Source of the DNA: Pseudomonas sp. Fl4BN1
GTDB taxonomy: Bacteria; Pseudomonadota; Gammaproteobacteria; Pseudomonadales; Pseudomonadaceae
NCBI RefSeq assembly: GCF_009908285.1
Contig: NZ_JAAARM010000003.1
Coordinates: forward strand, 1 to 64,000
Direction of reading: 5' to 3'
Length of the DNA stretch: 64,000 nucleotides
Shown here piece after piece: positions 53,542 to 62,090 of the stretch. The notes under the pieces are model-generated. The model did no database searches. It saw only the letters and a list, made by a program, of their open reading frames with translations, and was not told the origin of the DNA. Position 1 is the stretch's first letter. Every line of letters starts with the position of its first letter. The position numbers and the translations under genes were made by a program.

Positions 53542-53766
53542 GGGGGGCACCGGTGCGACGAGGCAAAAAAATGGTGGGCATTATCCGGGTTTTTGACCAG
53601 GATGTGTTGTGGTTTTCGGTGAGGGCTGCTGATCGGTCCTGGGTTGCCGCGACGCAGGAAGTCGCTTTTTTGTAGCGAGCCCAGTGTTCAGGCAGGTTTC
53701 AGGCGATGGGGGCTCGAAGCCGTGCCGGGATGACTTCTGCTCCGTTGCCCTCGGTGCTGTCGAGCT

Positions 53767-54080
53767 TTATGGCTTTTTACAGCGGTAGGTCTCGCCGGCA
53801 ATGATCATTGAGTTCTCTTTGGAGCAAGTGCGGGTGTAGCCCGAATACACCAGGGTGCCAAATGCTACTTCACCATCAACGCACGACTTAAGCTCATCCT
53901 GGTCTGCAAAGCCGTACTCCATGAGACTGACCCCAGCAATGCCGGCCAGTCGCGACAGGTTTGCCCCGTTGATTTCTCCATGCTCGCCAAAGTCAAAAGC
54001 CATTGGCGTGCTTGTTTGTCTCGCTGGGTCGTACCGCTTCTAGTCGCCAGTTGCTCGGCGGTGAAGTGAACTTCGTCCAT
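53767..54080 (-). pseudogene. Deletion-fused remnant of the two-gene DUF6896 locus
   Basis: Minus-strand sequence from 54080 reads MDEVHFTAEQLATRSGT then DKQARQW, matching the start of the intact gene at 62555-62983 (MDDTHFTPEQLANRTGT, DKQARKW). From 54003 the reading continues in another frame as AFDFGEHGEINGANLSRLAG and DELKSC..VAFGTLVYSGY, matching the second half of the DUF6896 gene at 62091-62537 (SFDFGEQGEIDGVTLSRLAG, DELKQC, AAGALVYSGY). About 0.75 kb has been lost between them, at CTTTTGACTTTGGC, joining gene 1's N-terminus to gene 2's C-terminal half out of frame. Neither product is likely functional. Confidence 0.8.
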
Positions 54081-54381
54081 GGTTTGCAGTGGCCAGAAGA
54101 TCCAGGAGGGCTTTTTTCATTTGGGGCGAGTTACTTGAGGCAGGTGGGCACTTGGGGGAATTTCAGCATGCGGGGTGGAAAGCCCACTCAAGCCGCGCTC
54201 CAGATCCAAGTTTTTCTAATGGCTGCTCTAAAAAATCGTGGTTTGTTGATTGCAGGCCATTAATTTAAGTTGGCCCGGTACTGAGGCCTGGAGCACCGGT
54301 TGCAGTTCGCGTTTTGAACCCTGTTTTTCTTCATTGCAGTGACGTACTGCTGACCTATCAATACCCATTTGGAAATCACTG
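54081..54381. other. Intergenic region before the beta-lactamase gene
   Basis: Three hundred bases with no convincing gene on either strand; an 86-codon frame at 54003-54263 has no ribosome site. No divergent ampR-type regulator is present, so the beta-lactamase is not under classical AmpR control from this locus. Confidence 0.4.
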
Positions 54382-55284
54382 ATGAAGCGTTTGTCGCTTT
54401 CCGCTCGAAAGCTAATCCTGACCCTTGTCTTACCCCTGTCTTCGCTATTTGCCTGCCATTCAGCATTTGCCGGATCCGAGTCATTGGAGCAAAAACTCTC
54501 TGCACTGGAAAAGCGTGCCAATGGCCGTATTGGCATGGCGCTGATCGAGTCGGGCAGCCAAAGAATGCTGACCTATCGAGGGGATGAGCGCTTCGCCATG
54601 GCCAGTACTTTCAAGGCACTGCTGGCTGGCGCAGTGTTGCAAAAAAGCGTCGGGCAGCCAGGTCTCTTGAGCAAGCGAGTCACTTACGATAAAGCATCTT
54701 TAGTCGTCTACTCCCCGGTTACCGAACAGCACCTGGAGGAGGGCATGACGGTCAGCGAGCTGTGCAAGGCAGCGGTTGAGTGGAGTGATAACTCAGCGGC
54801 CAATCTGCTGCTGAAGGAGCTGGGTGGCCCCGCGAGCGTGACCCAACTGGCCATGTCGCTGGGCGACGACAAAACACGCCTTGATCGATGGGAGCCGGAG
54901 TTGAATTCTGCGATTCCTGGTGATGAGCGTGATACATCGACACCACTCTCGATGGCTCGGAACCTGCTGAAGTTGACCGTCGCAGATGGGCTGCCGAAAG
55001 AGCAGCAGCAGTTGTTGGTCAGCTGGTTGAAAGACAGCAAGACCGGCGCACAAAGTATCCGGGCTGGGGTTCCAGGGGGGTGGCCAGTCGGCGACAAGAC
55101 CGGCGCAGGTGAATACGGAACCACCAATGACCTGGCAATAATCTGGCCACCTACAGGGCAGCCGCTGGTGCTGGCCATTTATTTTACCCAGCGGGAGCAA
55201 AAGGCGCAGGCGCGTCGGGATGTTCTGGCTTCAGTCAGCAAAATGGTCTTGGCTGAATTCACGGGTAACCCGACCAAGCATTGA
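54382..55284 (+). CDS. bla: Class A beta-lactamase
   Basis: Periplasmic serine beta-lactamase, 300 residues. Signal peptide of about 30 residues (cleavage after HSAFA; the LFAC inside is a poor lipobox). All class A elements are present: STFK (Ser at residue 75), SDN (135-137), EPELN with the general base Glu171, and KTG (239-241). The position before the active-site Ser is Ala, so the 69-238 disulfide of class A carbapenemases is absent. ATG at 54382 with a weak ribosome site. It is flanked by a pseudogene and a convergent c-di-GMP gene; no mobile element touches it, though an IS remnant lies 2 kb away. Confidence 0.93.
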   Translation: MKRLSLSARKLILTLVLPLSSLFACHSAFAGSESLEQKLSALEKRANGRIGMALIESGSQRMLTYRGDERFAMASTFKALLAGAVLQKSVGQPGLLSKRVTYDKASLVVYSPVTEQHLEEGMTVSELCKAAVEWSDNSAANLLLKELGGPASVTQLAMSLGDDKTRLDRWEPELNSAIPGDERDTSTPLSMARNLLKLTVADGLPKEQQQLLVSWLKDSKTGAQSIRAGVPGGWPVGDKTGAGEYGTTNDLAIIWPPTGQPLVLAIYFTQREQKAQARRDVLASVSKMVLAEFTGNPTKH

Positions 55285-55356
55285 GGACGGGGGGCTTGCG
55301 AAAGCACGTGGCTAAATCGCGGTGAATAATCCGAGACTTTCCGAAGCCGATGGCAG

Positions 55357-56922
55357 TTATTTGGAAGCAGCTCTATCACGCTCATCTCCACGTAAAATGC
55401 TAACGAAAGCATCCCCTGACACCGGGCGTCCAAACAAATAGCCCTGAAGAAACTCCACGCCATGTTCGGCCAAATAGTCTCGTTGCTGTTTGGTTTCGAC
55501 GCCTTCGGCAACCACGCGCAAATCCAGCTTGGCCGATAGTTCGATGATGCTGTCGAGTATGTGCCGGGACAGGGCATCGACACCGATCATCGCCACGAAG
55601 CTTTTATCGATCTTCAAGTAGTCAACGTTGAGGTTACGCAAGTAGCTGAGGCTGGAGTGACCGGTGCCGAAGTCGTCAATGGCGATCATCACACCCAGTT
55701 CATGCAGTTCCTGGAACAGCTTGTGGGTCACCTCGGTGGGCTCGATCAGCTCGCGTTCAGTCAGCTCCAGCACCAGCGTTACATGCCCCGGGGGAAAGGC
55801 CCCGAGGAACTCTCGGCAGTCCTGTAGCAAATCCATGTCCTGGCAATGGCGCGCCGTGATGTTCACTGCGATATGAAACCCCGGTTTGAGCAACCGAGTG
55901 TGAGAAGCCAGCAGCGAAGCGGTCTGGCGCAGTAGCGAGCGGGTCATAAGCACAATCAGCCCACAGTCCTCCGCCAGGGGAATGAACAAGTCCGGGCGCA
56001 CCAGGCCTTCCTTTGGATGCTGCCAGCGCATGAGCACCTCGGCGCCAGCCCACTCAGCGTTGTCGCTGCGCACCACCGGTTGCAAGTAAGGGATGAACTC
56101 GTTGGCCTCGAGGGCCCGCTGCAACTCGTGAGTCGGCGCTGATGAACGCTTTTGCAACCGGTGCCCGATGCCGGCTGCCAGTAAGCCGAAAAATACCAGC
56201 AGGCAGAACAGAGCGGGGTAGTGCGAGATCATGTAACGCCATACTTCGCCCTCGGGCATGCTGGCCTGGATGCTATAGGGGTAGCGGGTGGACGCCCGAC
56301 GATTGGGGGCGACGGCCGGCGCCGGTACAGCGGTTTGCTGGACTTGGCCGTCTACCGACAGCCAGTTACGCCCTACCTGCAGTATCAGGGGTCTATCGCG
56401 GCTTATCAGGCGCAACGCATTGGTCAGGTGGTAGCCGTTGACTCTGGTCAGTGCACTCTGCTCGCCGAGGCTGACCCGATAGATCAACACCGATCTGTCA
56501 GTTGTCGCCTGTTTGCTGTTGAGTAACCACAGTTGGCCATCAACGTAATTGGAGGGATTGAGTTCTACCACGCGATCGCTGCCAAACAGCGAGCTGCAGT
56601 AGTTGCTGTTGCGCCATACCAGATTGCTCGAGCGCACGAAGGGCTGGCGAGTTACCAGTTCGCGCAATATCAGCCGGGTGGGGGCATCGCATGCATGACC
56701 TGCCAGCGGCAGGATCTGGTGGGCGACATGGGCGGCGTTATCCAGCATGAGGTCCAGCTCACGCACGGCCTCTTGCGTCGTCTTGTCGGTAATTTTCTCA
56801 AGCGTCAGCTCGGCCTGCATATACAAAATCACGCTGCCCAGCAGGATGGGTAGAAGACCGGAAACTAACACGACCCAATAGCGATGCTGGCGTTTTTGCA
56901 GGGAGTTAAGATTCAGTGGCAT
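55357..56922 (-). CDS. CSS-motif EAL cyclic-di-GMP phosphodiesterase
   Basis: Inner-membrane c-di-GMP phosphodiesterase of 521 residues. Helix 1 (residues about 16-35), periplasmic CSS domain with SNYCSSLFG near residue 108 whose Cys can form a redox-sensitive disulfide, helix 2 (about 235-255) and a cytoplasmic EAL domain. Catalytic positions are kept: E in AEVLMRW (EVL in place of EAL), N in VNITARH, E in LELTERE, DD in AIDDFGTGHSSLSYL, K in LKIDKSF, E in AEGVETKQQ. It should lower c-di-GMP in response to periplasmic redox state, as for E. coli PdeB/PdeC-type proteins. Confidence 0.9.
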   Translation of the reverse strand: MPLNLNSLQKRQHRYWVVLVSGLLPILLGSVILYMQAELTLEKITDKTTQEAVRELDLMLDNAAHVAHQILPLAGHACDAPTRLILRELVTRQPFVRSSNLVWRNSNYCSSLFGSDRVVELNPSNYVDGQLWLLNSKQATTDRSVLIYRVSLGEQSALTRVNGYHLTNALRLISRDRPLILQVGRNWLSVDGQVQQTAVPAPAVAPNRRASTRYPYSIQASMPEGEVWRYMISHYPALFCLLVFFGLLAAGIGHRLQKRSSAPTHELQRALEANEFIPYLQPVVRSDNAEWAGAEVLMRWQHPKEGLVRPDLFIPLAEDCGLIVLMTRSLLRQTASLLASHTRLLKPGFHIAVNITARHCQDMDLLQDCREFLGAFPPGHVTLVLELTERELIEPTEVTHKLFQELHELGVMIAIDDFGTGHSSLSYLRNLNVDYLKIDKSFVAMIGVDALSRHILDSIIELSAKLDLRVVAEGVETKQQRDYLAEHGVEFLQGYLFGRPVSGDAFVSILRGDERDRAASK

Positions 56923-57251
56923 CGACGCAACCTTTTACAAGCAACGACGAACGTGCGTGTCAAATAATCGCAGTGCTTGTAAAGGCGGTTCAAAGGCCGG
57001 TTTGCATGAGGGCCATGGTAGGTAGCCCTCTGGAAACATGCTTGTTGGAAAGCACTTCATATCTGCTGTTACTGGCGTCCAGCTGCTCATAATCTTCTGC
57101 CTAACATTCCATGGCCTCTAGCTGGGCCTGTTACTGACCGGTGGGTAAAACACTCACAGATAGGGCCTGAGTAGTCAATGAATCACTGCTGCTTTTGTAG
57201 AAGTGCAATGGCTGCTTCTGGCCGACCCTGTTGAAAAAAAACGGTCACGCT
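56923..57251. other. Gene-free stretch before the IS remnant
   Basis: About 330 bases with no gene-like frame. It holds the promoter side of the EAL gene and nothing else that I recognise. Confidence 0.4.
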
Positions 57252-57742
57252 AAGAGGGTGTAGACAAAATCAAGCCGTCAGTCGACGTGTGAGTGTACGT
57301 GCCTCGGCCAACCACACCCATGCGCAGGCCCCAATGAGGAAACTCGAGCGGCAGCATGCGCCATGAGCACCCCCGTTCAGTATCAGTCAAGCAGCTGGGG
57401 TATCGTTGCTCCGGCAACTGGCGTCGGTGGGTTGCGTTGTAGCCATGGGAGTTGCGAGGTTCGGGGGGCATAACGCTGCCCGTGGCGCGTTGTTTTATAC
57501 GTGTAATCCCCGCCAGCTTCAGGCTTCTGCAAATGTGTGGTGATGAGCGGTGATACCCGTTTCAGCGTGGAATGCATCCGCTAATTCGGCTTGGCTGGAG
57601 AAAGGATGAGCCTGTACAAGCTTGACGAGCATTGGTTGCCGCTCTGCGCCAATCAGGGGCGGGCGTCCGGTTCAGGGCATGACTTCAAGGCTGTGTAGGC
57701 AGCAGGAGTGGCAAGTTTAGTTTGTTGTGTCTAAACCCTCTT
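57252..57742 (-). mobile_element. Degenerate insertion-sequence remnant with terminal repeats
   Basis: A 491-base element bounded by inverted repeats AAGAGGGTGTAGACA (57252-57266) and its complement with one mismatch (57728-57742, TGTCTAAACCCTCTT). On the minus strand between them lie broken transposase pieces: MLVKLVQAHPFSSQAELADAF (57632 downward, like an IS630-type helix-turn-helix, stopped after 37 codons) and further on QRYPSCLTDTE joined to GCSWRMLPLEFPHW, which resembles the IS5-type N-terminus (YPSDLTDAEW...TGCQWRMLP) with an internal deletion. The mixed resemblance leaves the family open. No intact transposase remains. Confidence 0.55.
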
Positions 57743-57772
57743 GGAGGTTATCTCCAGACGAAAGCGTGCATT

Positions 57773-58564
57773 TCAACTTGGAGAGAAAACATCCCGTTTT
57801 GGCATGAAAAATCGGGCAAATAATTCGGACTGCGACTTGATGTTCAATTTTGCGTAAATATTGCGGCGATGAACTTTTATCGTTTCTGCCGAGAGGGAAA
57901 GTTTTCCTGCTATCTCCTTGTTGGAGAAGCCACTAAGCAACAATCTGAGTACGTCACTTTCGCGCGTTGTTATTTGTGTGCCGAACTGGCTAATCGTTTC
58001 TGGGCATAGCGATGGTTCGGCGAGACTTTTCTCTACGTCAATCTCAAAACTCATGCGCTGATGCATTAATGCAGTGACCCATGGCTTGATAATATCAAGC
58101 ATTGTAATTTGTTCTTGATTGAAGTGGGCGTTGCTGCCAATGGAGACGCACAAGGTTCTATTGGCGTCGAGTTGAACGTTATACTGCACCTCGTCGGCCG
58201 AAATATATTGTGCAAAGTATTTATGATAATACTCGGTTTCAAGAAAGTACTCAGGCGCAATATCAAGCAGGTGAAAGAAGCCGCTCTGTGGGTTTTCTCG
58301 ATTGGCTATATAAAATGGGTCGAGTAGATAAAGACCCTTCACATAGAGATGAATGAACGCATCTACCTCTTCGGCATCTGCTATTTCGGGAAGGCTGACA
58401 ACTTGTACGTGTTGGTTGCTAAAGATTAATACAACCCAGTTATCGATCTGTACATATTCATTTAGTGTGCGAATAAGTGAACTCCAGAATTCTGGACGGT
58501 TCAACTGCATGATCAGCTTCCCAATCGATCGGTGCCAAGCCAGGCTATGAAGGTCGAGTGGCAT
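57773..58564 (-). CDS. LuxR-type helix-turn-helix regulator
   Basis: A 263-residue regulator with a C-terminal LuxR/FixJ-type DNA-binding domain (TTRESDVLRLLLSGFSNKEIAGKLSLSAETIKVHRRNIYAKL). The N-terminal 190 residues lack the conserved residues of an acyl-homoserine-lactone pocket and show no receiver domain, so the signal is unknown. The gene is clearly AT-richer than its surroundings. It is divergent from an orphan polyamine-type binding protein and starts 138 bases from it; joint regulation is likely (inference). Confidence 0.85.
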   Translation of the reverse strand: MPLDLHSLAWHRSIGKLIMQLNRPEFWSSLIRTLNEYVQIDNWVVLIFSNQHVQVVSLPEIADAEEVDAFIHLYVKGLYLLDPFYIANRENPQSGFFHLLDIAPEYFLETEYYHKYFAQYISADEVQYNVQLDANRTLCVSIGSNAHFNQEQITMLDIIKPWVTALMHQRMSFEIDVEKSLAEPSLCPETISQFGTQITTRESDVLRLLLSGFSNKEIAGKLSLSAETIKVHRRNIYAKLNIKSQSELFARFFMPKRDVFSPS

Positions 58565-58589
58565 TTTCTACCCCTTTAGGGTTAGGGAT

Positions 58590-58618
58590 TCGTAGGTCAG
58601 AGGTAAGTAATCGTAGGT
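58590..58618. promoter_or_regulatory. Direct repeats in the luxR/potF-like divergent region
   Basis: TCGTAGGT occurs at 58590-58597 and again at 58611-58618, exactly 21 bases apart (two helical turns), in the gap between the divergent LuxR-type regulator and the binding-protein gene. This phasing suits a dimeric activator site; binding is inferred only. Confidence 0.35.
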
Positions 58619-58702
58619 ATTTACTATTGGGTAATGCCCGGTATATTCGCTGTCAGGGTTTACGATGGCCATGAGGGCGTGTCGTCTTGACAAGGATGTT
58701 GC

Positions 58703-59806
58703 ATGAGAAAGTCTCATTTGCGAACCATTTTTTCGGTCGCGTTTCTCTGTGCCGGAATAAGCACATCAGCGGCGGCGGTAGAGCCTGGGATGTACCTGTA
58801 TAACTGGTTCGGGCTTATCGCACCGCAGACCCCAAAGGAGTTCGAAAAGGAAACCGGCACCAGAATTCATATGGATGCCTTCGACAGCGCCGAAATCATG
58901 CAGAGCAAGGTAATGGCTGGGCGCACGGGGTATGACGTGGTTGTGGCGACCTCCAATGTGTTGCCAAGCCTGATTCAGGCGGGCGTGCTTCAGCCGTTGG
59001 ATCCTGATCAGCTGAGCAATTTTTCACACATCGATCCTGATATCTTGTCCCAGCTCGCGGTCAACGATCCTGGTAATCGCTACGCTGTGCCCTATTTATG
59101 GGGCACTACCGGGATTGGCTATGACGTTGACAAAGTCAAAGCGGCATTGGGTGATAACGCTCCGGTCAATAGCTGGGACTTGATCTTCAAAGAAGAGAAC
59201 ATCAGCAAGCTGCAGTCCTGTGGTGTGGCAATGCTCGACTCGCCCAGCGAGATCATTTCGATTGCCTTGAATTATCTTGGGCTCCCTAGCAATAGCAAGA
59301 ACCCGGATGATTACCAGAAAGCTCAAGCGCTGCTGTTGAAGATTCGTCCTTACATCCTTTATTTCGACTCGTCCAGAATCGACGCTGACTTGGCGGATGG
59401 CAATATCTGTGCCGTTGTGGGCTGGGCCAATGGTGCCCTCGCTGCGCAGTCCATCAACGAAAAGTCCAACACGGGACGCAAGATTACCTACAGCCTTCCT
59501 CGCGAAGGTGCGCTGGTCTGGTCGGAGAATCTGGTTCTGCTAAAAGACGCCCCCCACCCCAAGGAAGGTATGGCGTTTATCAACTACATGTTGCGGCCGG
59601 AGGTTATTGCCAAAACCTCAAATCACACGCTGTATCCTAATGCTAATAAAGATGCCACTGAGTTTGTTGAGCAGAAGTTGCGCGAAAACCCTTGGATCTA
59701 CCCAGACAAGGAAACTGTCGCGACCTTGGTTCCGCTTGAGCCGCTGCCATTGAAGCTGGAAAGGATTCGCACGCGGGTCTGGACTAAGGTGAAGAGCAGT
59801 ATCTGA
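58703..59806 (+). CDS. Polyamine ABC-transporter-type substrate-binding protein (PotF/SpuD-like)
   Basis: Periplasmic binding protein of the spermidine/putrescine family, 367 residues. Signal peptide ending TSAAA, then MYLYNWFGLIAPQTPKEFEKETG (the PotF start LYVYNWSDYIAP), YDVVVATSNVLPSLIQAGVLQPLD, YAVPYLWGTTGIGYDVDKV and VGWANGALAAQ. Several ligand-contact Trp/Asp positions look altered (NWFGL for NWSDY), so specificity may differ. No permease or ATPase genes are adjacent, so it is an orphan that borrows a transporter or serves as a sensor with the divergent LuxR protein. Ribosome site AAGGA; base composition AT-richer than neighbours. Confidence 0.88.
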   Translation: MRKSHLRTIFSVAFLCAGISTSAAAVEPGMYLYNWFGLIAPQTPKEFEKETGTRIHMDAFDSAEIMQSKVMAGRTGYDVVVATSNVLPSLIQAGVLQPLDPDQLSNFSHIDPDILSQLAVNDPGNRYAVPYLWGTTGIGYDVDKVKAALGDNAPVNSWDLIFKEENISKLQSCGVAMLDSPSEIISIALNYLGLPSNSKNPDDYQKAQALLLKIRPYILYFDSSRIDADLADGNICAVVGWANGALAAQSINEKSNTGRKITYSLPREGALVWSENLVLLKDAPHPKEGMAFINYMLRPEVIAKTSNHTLYPNANKDATEFVEQKLRENPWIYPDKETVATLVPLEPLPLKLERIRTRVWTKVKSSI

Positions 59807-59970
59807 TCTGGCTTGACTCTTCGCTTGCTGTTTCATGCGCTTTTTAGTGCGTGTTAACTCATTGTTTAAAACACTCGGTGAAATGTACTCGCTTTGCGGA
59901 AGATGATCTTTTCCGCAAGGCGGTATGCGACAGCGTCCGTTCAACAGGTTATGCAAGAAGAGAACAGTGG

Positions 59971-60864
59971 ATGTTAAGCCCAGCCAATCAGACCCACTTC
60001 AGTTTGACCATCGACGGTTTCGAACATGACTTTCAAGTGCTCGCATTCAGCGGGGAAGAGTCGATCAGCAAGCCTTACTTCTTCAACGTGGAGCTTGTTG
60101 GGCAACGGCCGGACCTGGATCTGCAACGCCTCTTCGATGCGCAGGCATTCCTGGCTTTGGATGCACAGGGCAATGGCATTCATGGGCGCATCTATCACAT
60201 TGCCCGAGGCAGTAACGCTCAGGGTTTGACGCACTACAATCTGGCCCTGGTTCCGCATCTGTCCTACCTGCGCCACCGCATCAATCAGAGAATCTACCAG
60301 CAGTTCTCGGTGCCGAAAATCGTCGCCTTGATCCTTGAAGAACATGGGATTCTGGGCGACGCCTACCGATTTGAGCTGGGCTCGACCTACCCTGCGCGCG
60401 ACTACTGCACCCAGTACGATGAAACCGATTTGCACTTTGTTCAGCGCTTGTGCGAAGAGGAGGGGATTCACTTTCACTTCCAGCACAGCGCTCAAGGCCA
60501 TGTACTGGTCTTTGGCGATGACCGGGCGGCTTATCGCAACCGTTTCCCATCGCTTGCGCTGGACCCCTGCGATCTCCCGCCTTTGGTTCACCAGAAGCCT
60601 CGGGCGCCAGGTAACCAGACGGCGCTGGTCATCGCGCTGGAAGACCAGGCGAGCCCGTGTGATCGACGCCTCAAAAGGGTCAAGGTCAAGTTTCCCTGGG
60701 ATCGCGAAGGTCGGTTTGACGACAAGAGCAGCTGCTGGCTGGAGGGCGTGGCCAATTGGCGTTGTGAACTGGCGCCACTGCGACCCGGCGTGGAGGTCAG
60801 GGTCGCCTTTCTTGAAAACGACCCCGATCAACCGCTGATCAGTGGTTGCCTGTGTTGCAGCTAA
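59971..60864 (+). CDS. Truncated VgrG (type VI spike protein) with internal deletion
   Basis: A 297-residue VgrG-derived frame; intact VgrG proteins are over 600 residues. Residues 1-190 are the gp27-like part (HIARGSNAQGLTHYNLALVPHLSYLRHR, YDETDLHFVQRLCEEEGIHFHF). The text then jumps at VFGDDRAA to YRNRFPSLALD, which in full VgrGs lies roughly 180-200 residues later, continues with LKRVKVKFPWDREGRFDDKSSCWL and FLENDPDQPLISGCL, and stops there, so the spike blade and any effector are absent. It is unlikely to form a working spike alone and is probably a remnant. The ATG at 59971 has a weak ribosome site. Confidence 0.8.
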   Translation: MLSPANQTHFSLTIDGFEHDFQVLAFSGEESISKPYFFNVELVGQRPDLDLQRLFDAQAFLALDAQGNGIHGRIYHIARGSNAQGLTHYNLALVPHLSYLRHRINQRIYQQFSVPKIVALILEEHGILGDAYRFELGSTYPARDYCTQYDETDLHFVQRLCEEEGIHFHFQHSAQGHVLVFGDDRAAYRNRFPSLALDPCDLPPLVHQKPRAPGNQTALVIALEDQASPCDRRLKRVKVKFPWDREGRFDDKSSCWLEGVANWRCELAPLRPGVEVRVAFLENDPDQPLISGCLCCS

Positions 60865-60871
60865 ATGCCCC

Positions 60872-61309
60872 TTATGGGCAGATGTTCCTGGCGGCGAATG
60901 TCTCGCCAGTGATCCTGATGGACGCCTCTTTTGAGCAGACGCTGGTGATGTTGTTTATCACCACTTTAAGAACGCTTGAATTTGGGAACAGCGAAAAGAA
61001 CAGCTCGAAATACAGGTAGTCCTGGACCAAGCACGCCGCGAGGTCGCAATGGTCTTGCAAGAGCGTGCTGAAACTGGGGTAGCCCAGCGCTGCGAGCTCC
61101 GGAATGTCGACATAGCCTTGGGCGATATCGTCGGTTTTGCATTCGGCAATGAAAGCTTCTGCGCACTCCACAAAGCGTGGTGGCAGGTCGCTGTGGTTGA
61201 CGCACAGCTCATAGGGCGTTGCAGGGATCGACAGCGCCTCGCCGAAGCCCAGGCTGCGATAGCCGACGGTTCGTGGGTCGATGAGTTGGCCGGCTGAGGT
61301 GAATTTCAT
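60872..61309 (-). CDS. Hypothetical protein (145 aa), possible immunity gene by the VgrG remnant
   Basis: Unrecognised soluble protein starting at the ATG at 61309 (MKFTSAGQLIDPRTVGY). It has a long acidic helical middle (LPPRFVECAEAFIAECKTDDIAQGYVDIPELAALGY), an aromatic stretch (VQDYLYFELFFSLFP) and four Cys. Convergent with the truncated VgrG, eight bases between stops, as an immunity gene of a lost effector might be. The family is unknown. Confidence 0.6.
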   Translation of the reverse strand: MKFTSAGQLIDPRTVGYRSLGFGEALSIPATPYELCVNHSDLPPRFVECAEAFIAECKTDDIAQGYVDIPELAALGYPSFSTLLQDHCDLAACLVQDYLYFELFFSLFPNSSVLKVVINNITSVCSKEASIRITGETFAARNICP

Positions 61310-61430
61310 GCTGCTGTTCCGGGGTTCGCGGGTGATCAAATAGGGGGCTCTGATCCATGAAACCGTATCAGAGCTCTGTCAGTATCCGTGGCGTTCAATG
61401 AGTCCATGGTCATCAACGAAGGTTCAAGGA

Positions 61431-62054
61431 ATGCAATCGCGAGATCCAGGCCGGCCATCAGGTTGGGGAGCTTACTACGCGCACCACAGAGAGCGGCCGA
61501 TATCATCGCTTCTAGGTGCAGCGCTCGATAGGCTGAGCCCTCAGGCGAACTGGCGGCAGGCCATTGATCTGGGCTGTGGCAGCGGCAATGAAACCCGCGC
61601 CCTACTGGCGGCGGGCTGGGATGTGCTGGCGATTGACCAGGAGCTCGCGGCAATTGAAATGGTCAGCGCCATCCGCGCGGACTTCCCGGGCGTCTGCTTG
61701 GAAACCCGCGCGCAACAGTTTGAAAGCCTCGCGATATTGCCGGCCGCCTCGCTGATTCACGCGGGCATGTCGATACCCTTTTGTCATCCGCAGCATTTCG
61801 AGAAATTCTGGGCCCAGGTCAGGGCTGCTCTGCTGCCGGGAGGCCTCTTCGTTGGGCAACTGTTCGGCAACCGGGATGATTGGGCGGGCGACCCGTCGAG
61901 AACCTTTCATTCCGAGTCACAGGCCCGTGGTTTGTTGCAGGGGCTCGATCTGATCCGCTTCGAGTCGCATGAGTGCGATGGGCCCAGCCTGCGTGGCACC
62001 AAGCATTGGCACCGCTTTGAGGTGATCGCCCAACGGCCGGCGCCCCACGCCTGA
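61431..62054 (+). CDS. Class I SAM-dependent methyltransferase
   Basis: A 207-residue Rossmann-type methyltransferase. SAM motif I reads AIDLGCGSGNETRALLAAGWDVLAIDQ, with acidic loop end at the D of AIDQ; the rest (LIHAGMSIPFCHPQHFEKFWAQVRAALLPGGLFVGQLFGNRDDW) follows the small-molecule methyltransferase pattern with TehB/UbiE-like flavour. I chose the ATG at 61431 behind GAAGG. The substrate is unknown. Confidence 0.85.
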   Translation: MQSRDPGRPSGWGAYYAHHRERPISSLLGAALDRLSPQANWRQAIDLGCGSGNETRALLAAGWDVLAIDQELAAIEMVSAIRADFPGVCLETRAQQFESLAILPAASLIHAGMSIPFCHPQHFEKFWAQVRAALLPGGLFVGQLFGNRDDWAGDPSRTFHSESQARGLLQGLDLIRFESHECDGPSLRGTKHWHRFEVIAQRPAPHA

Positions 62055-62090
62055 ACCGACAGTGCGTGGAGCGCTAGGTCGGTATGCGCT

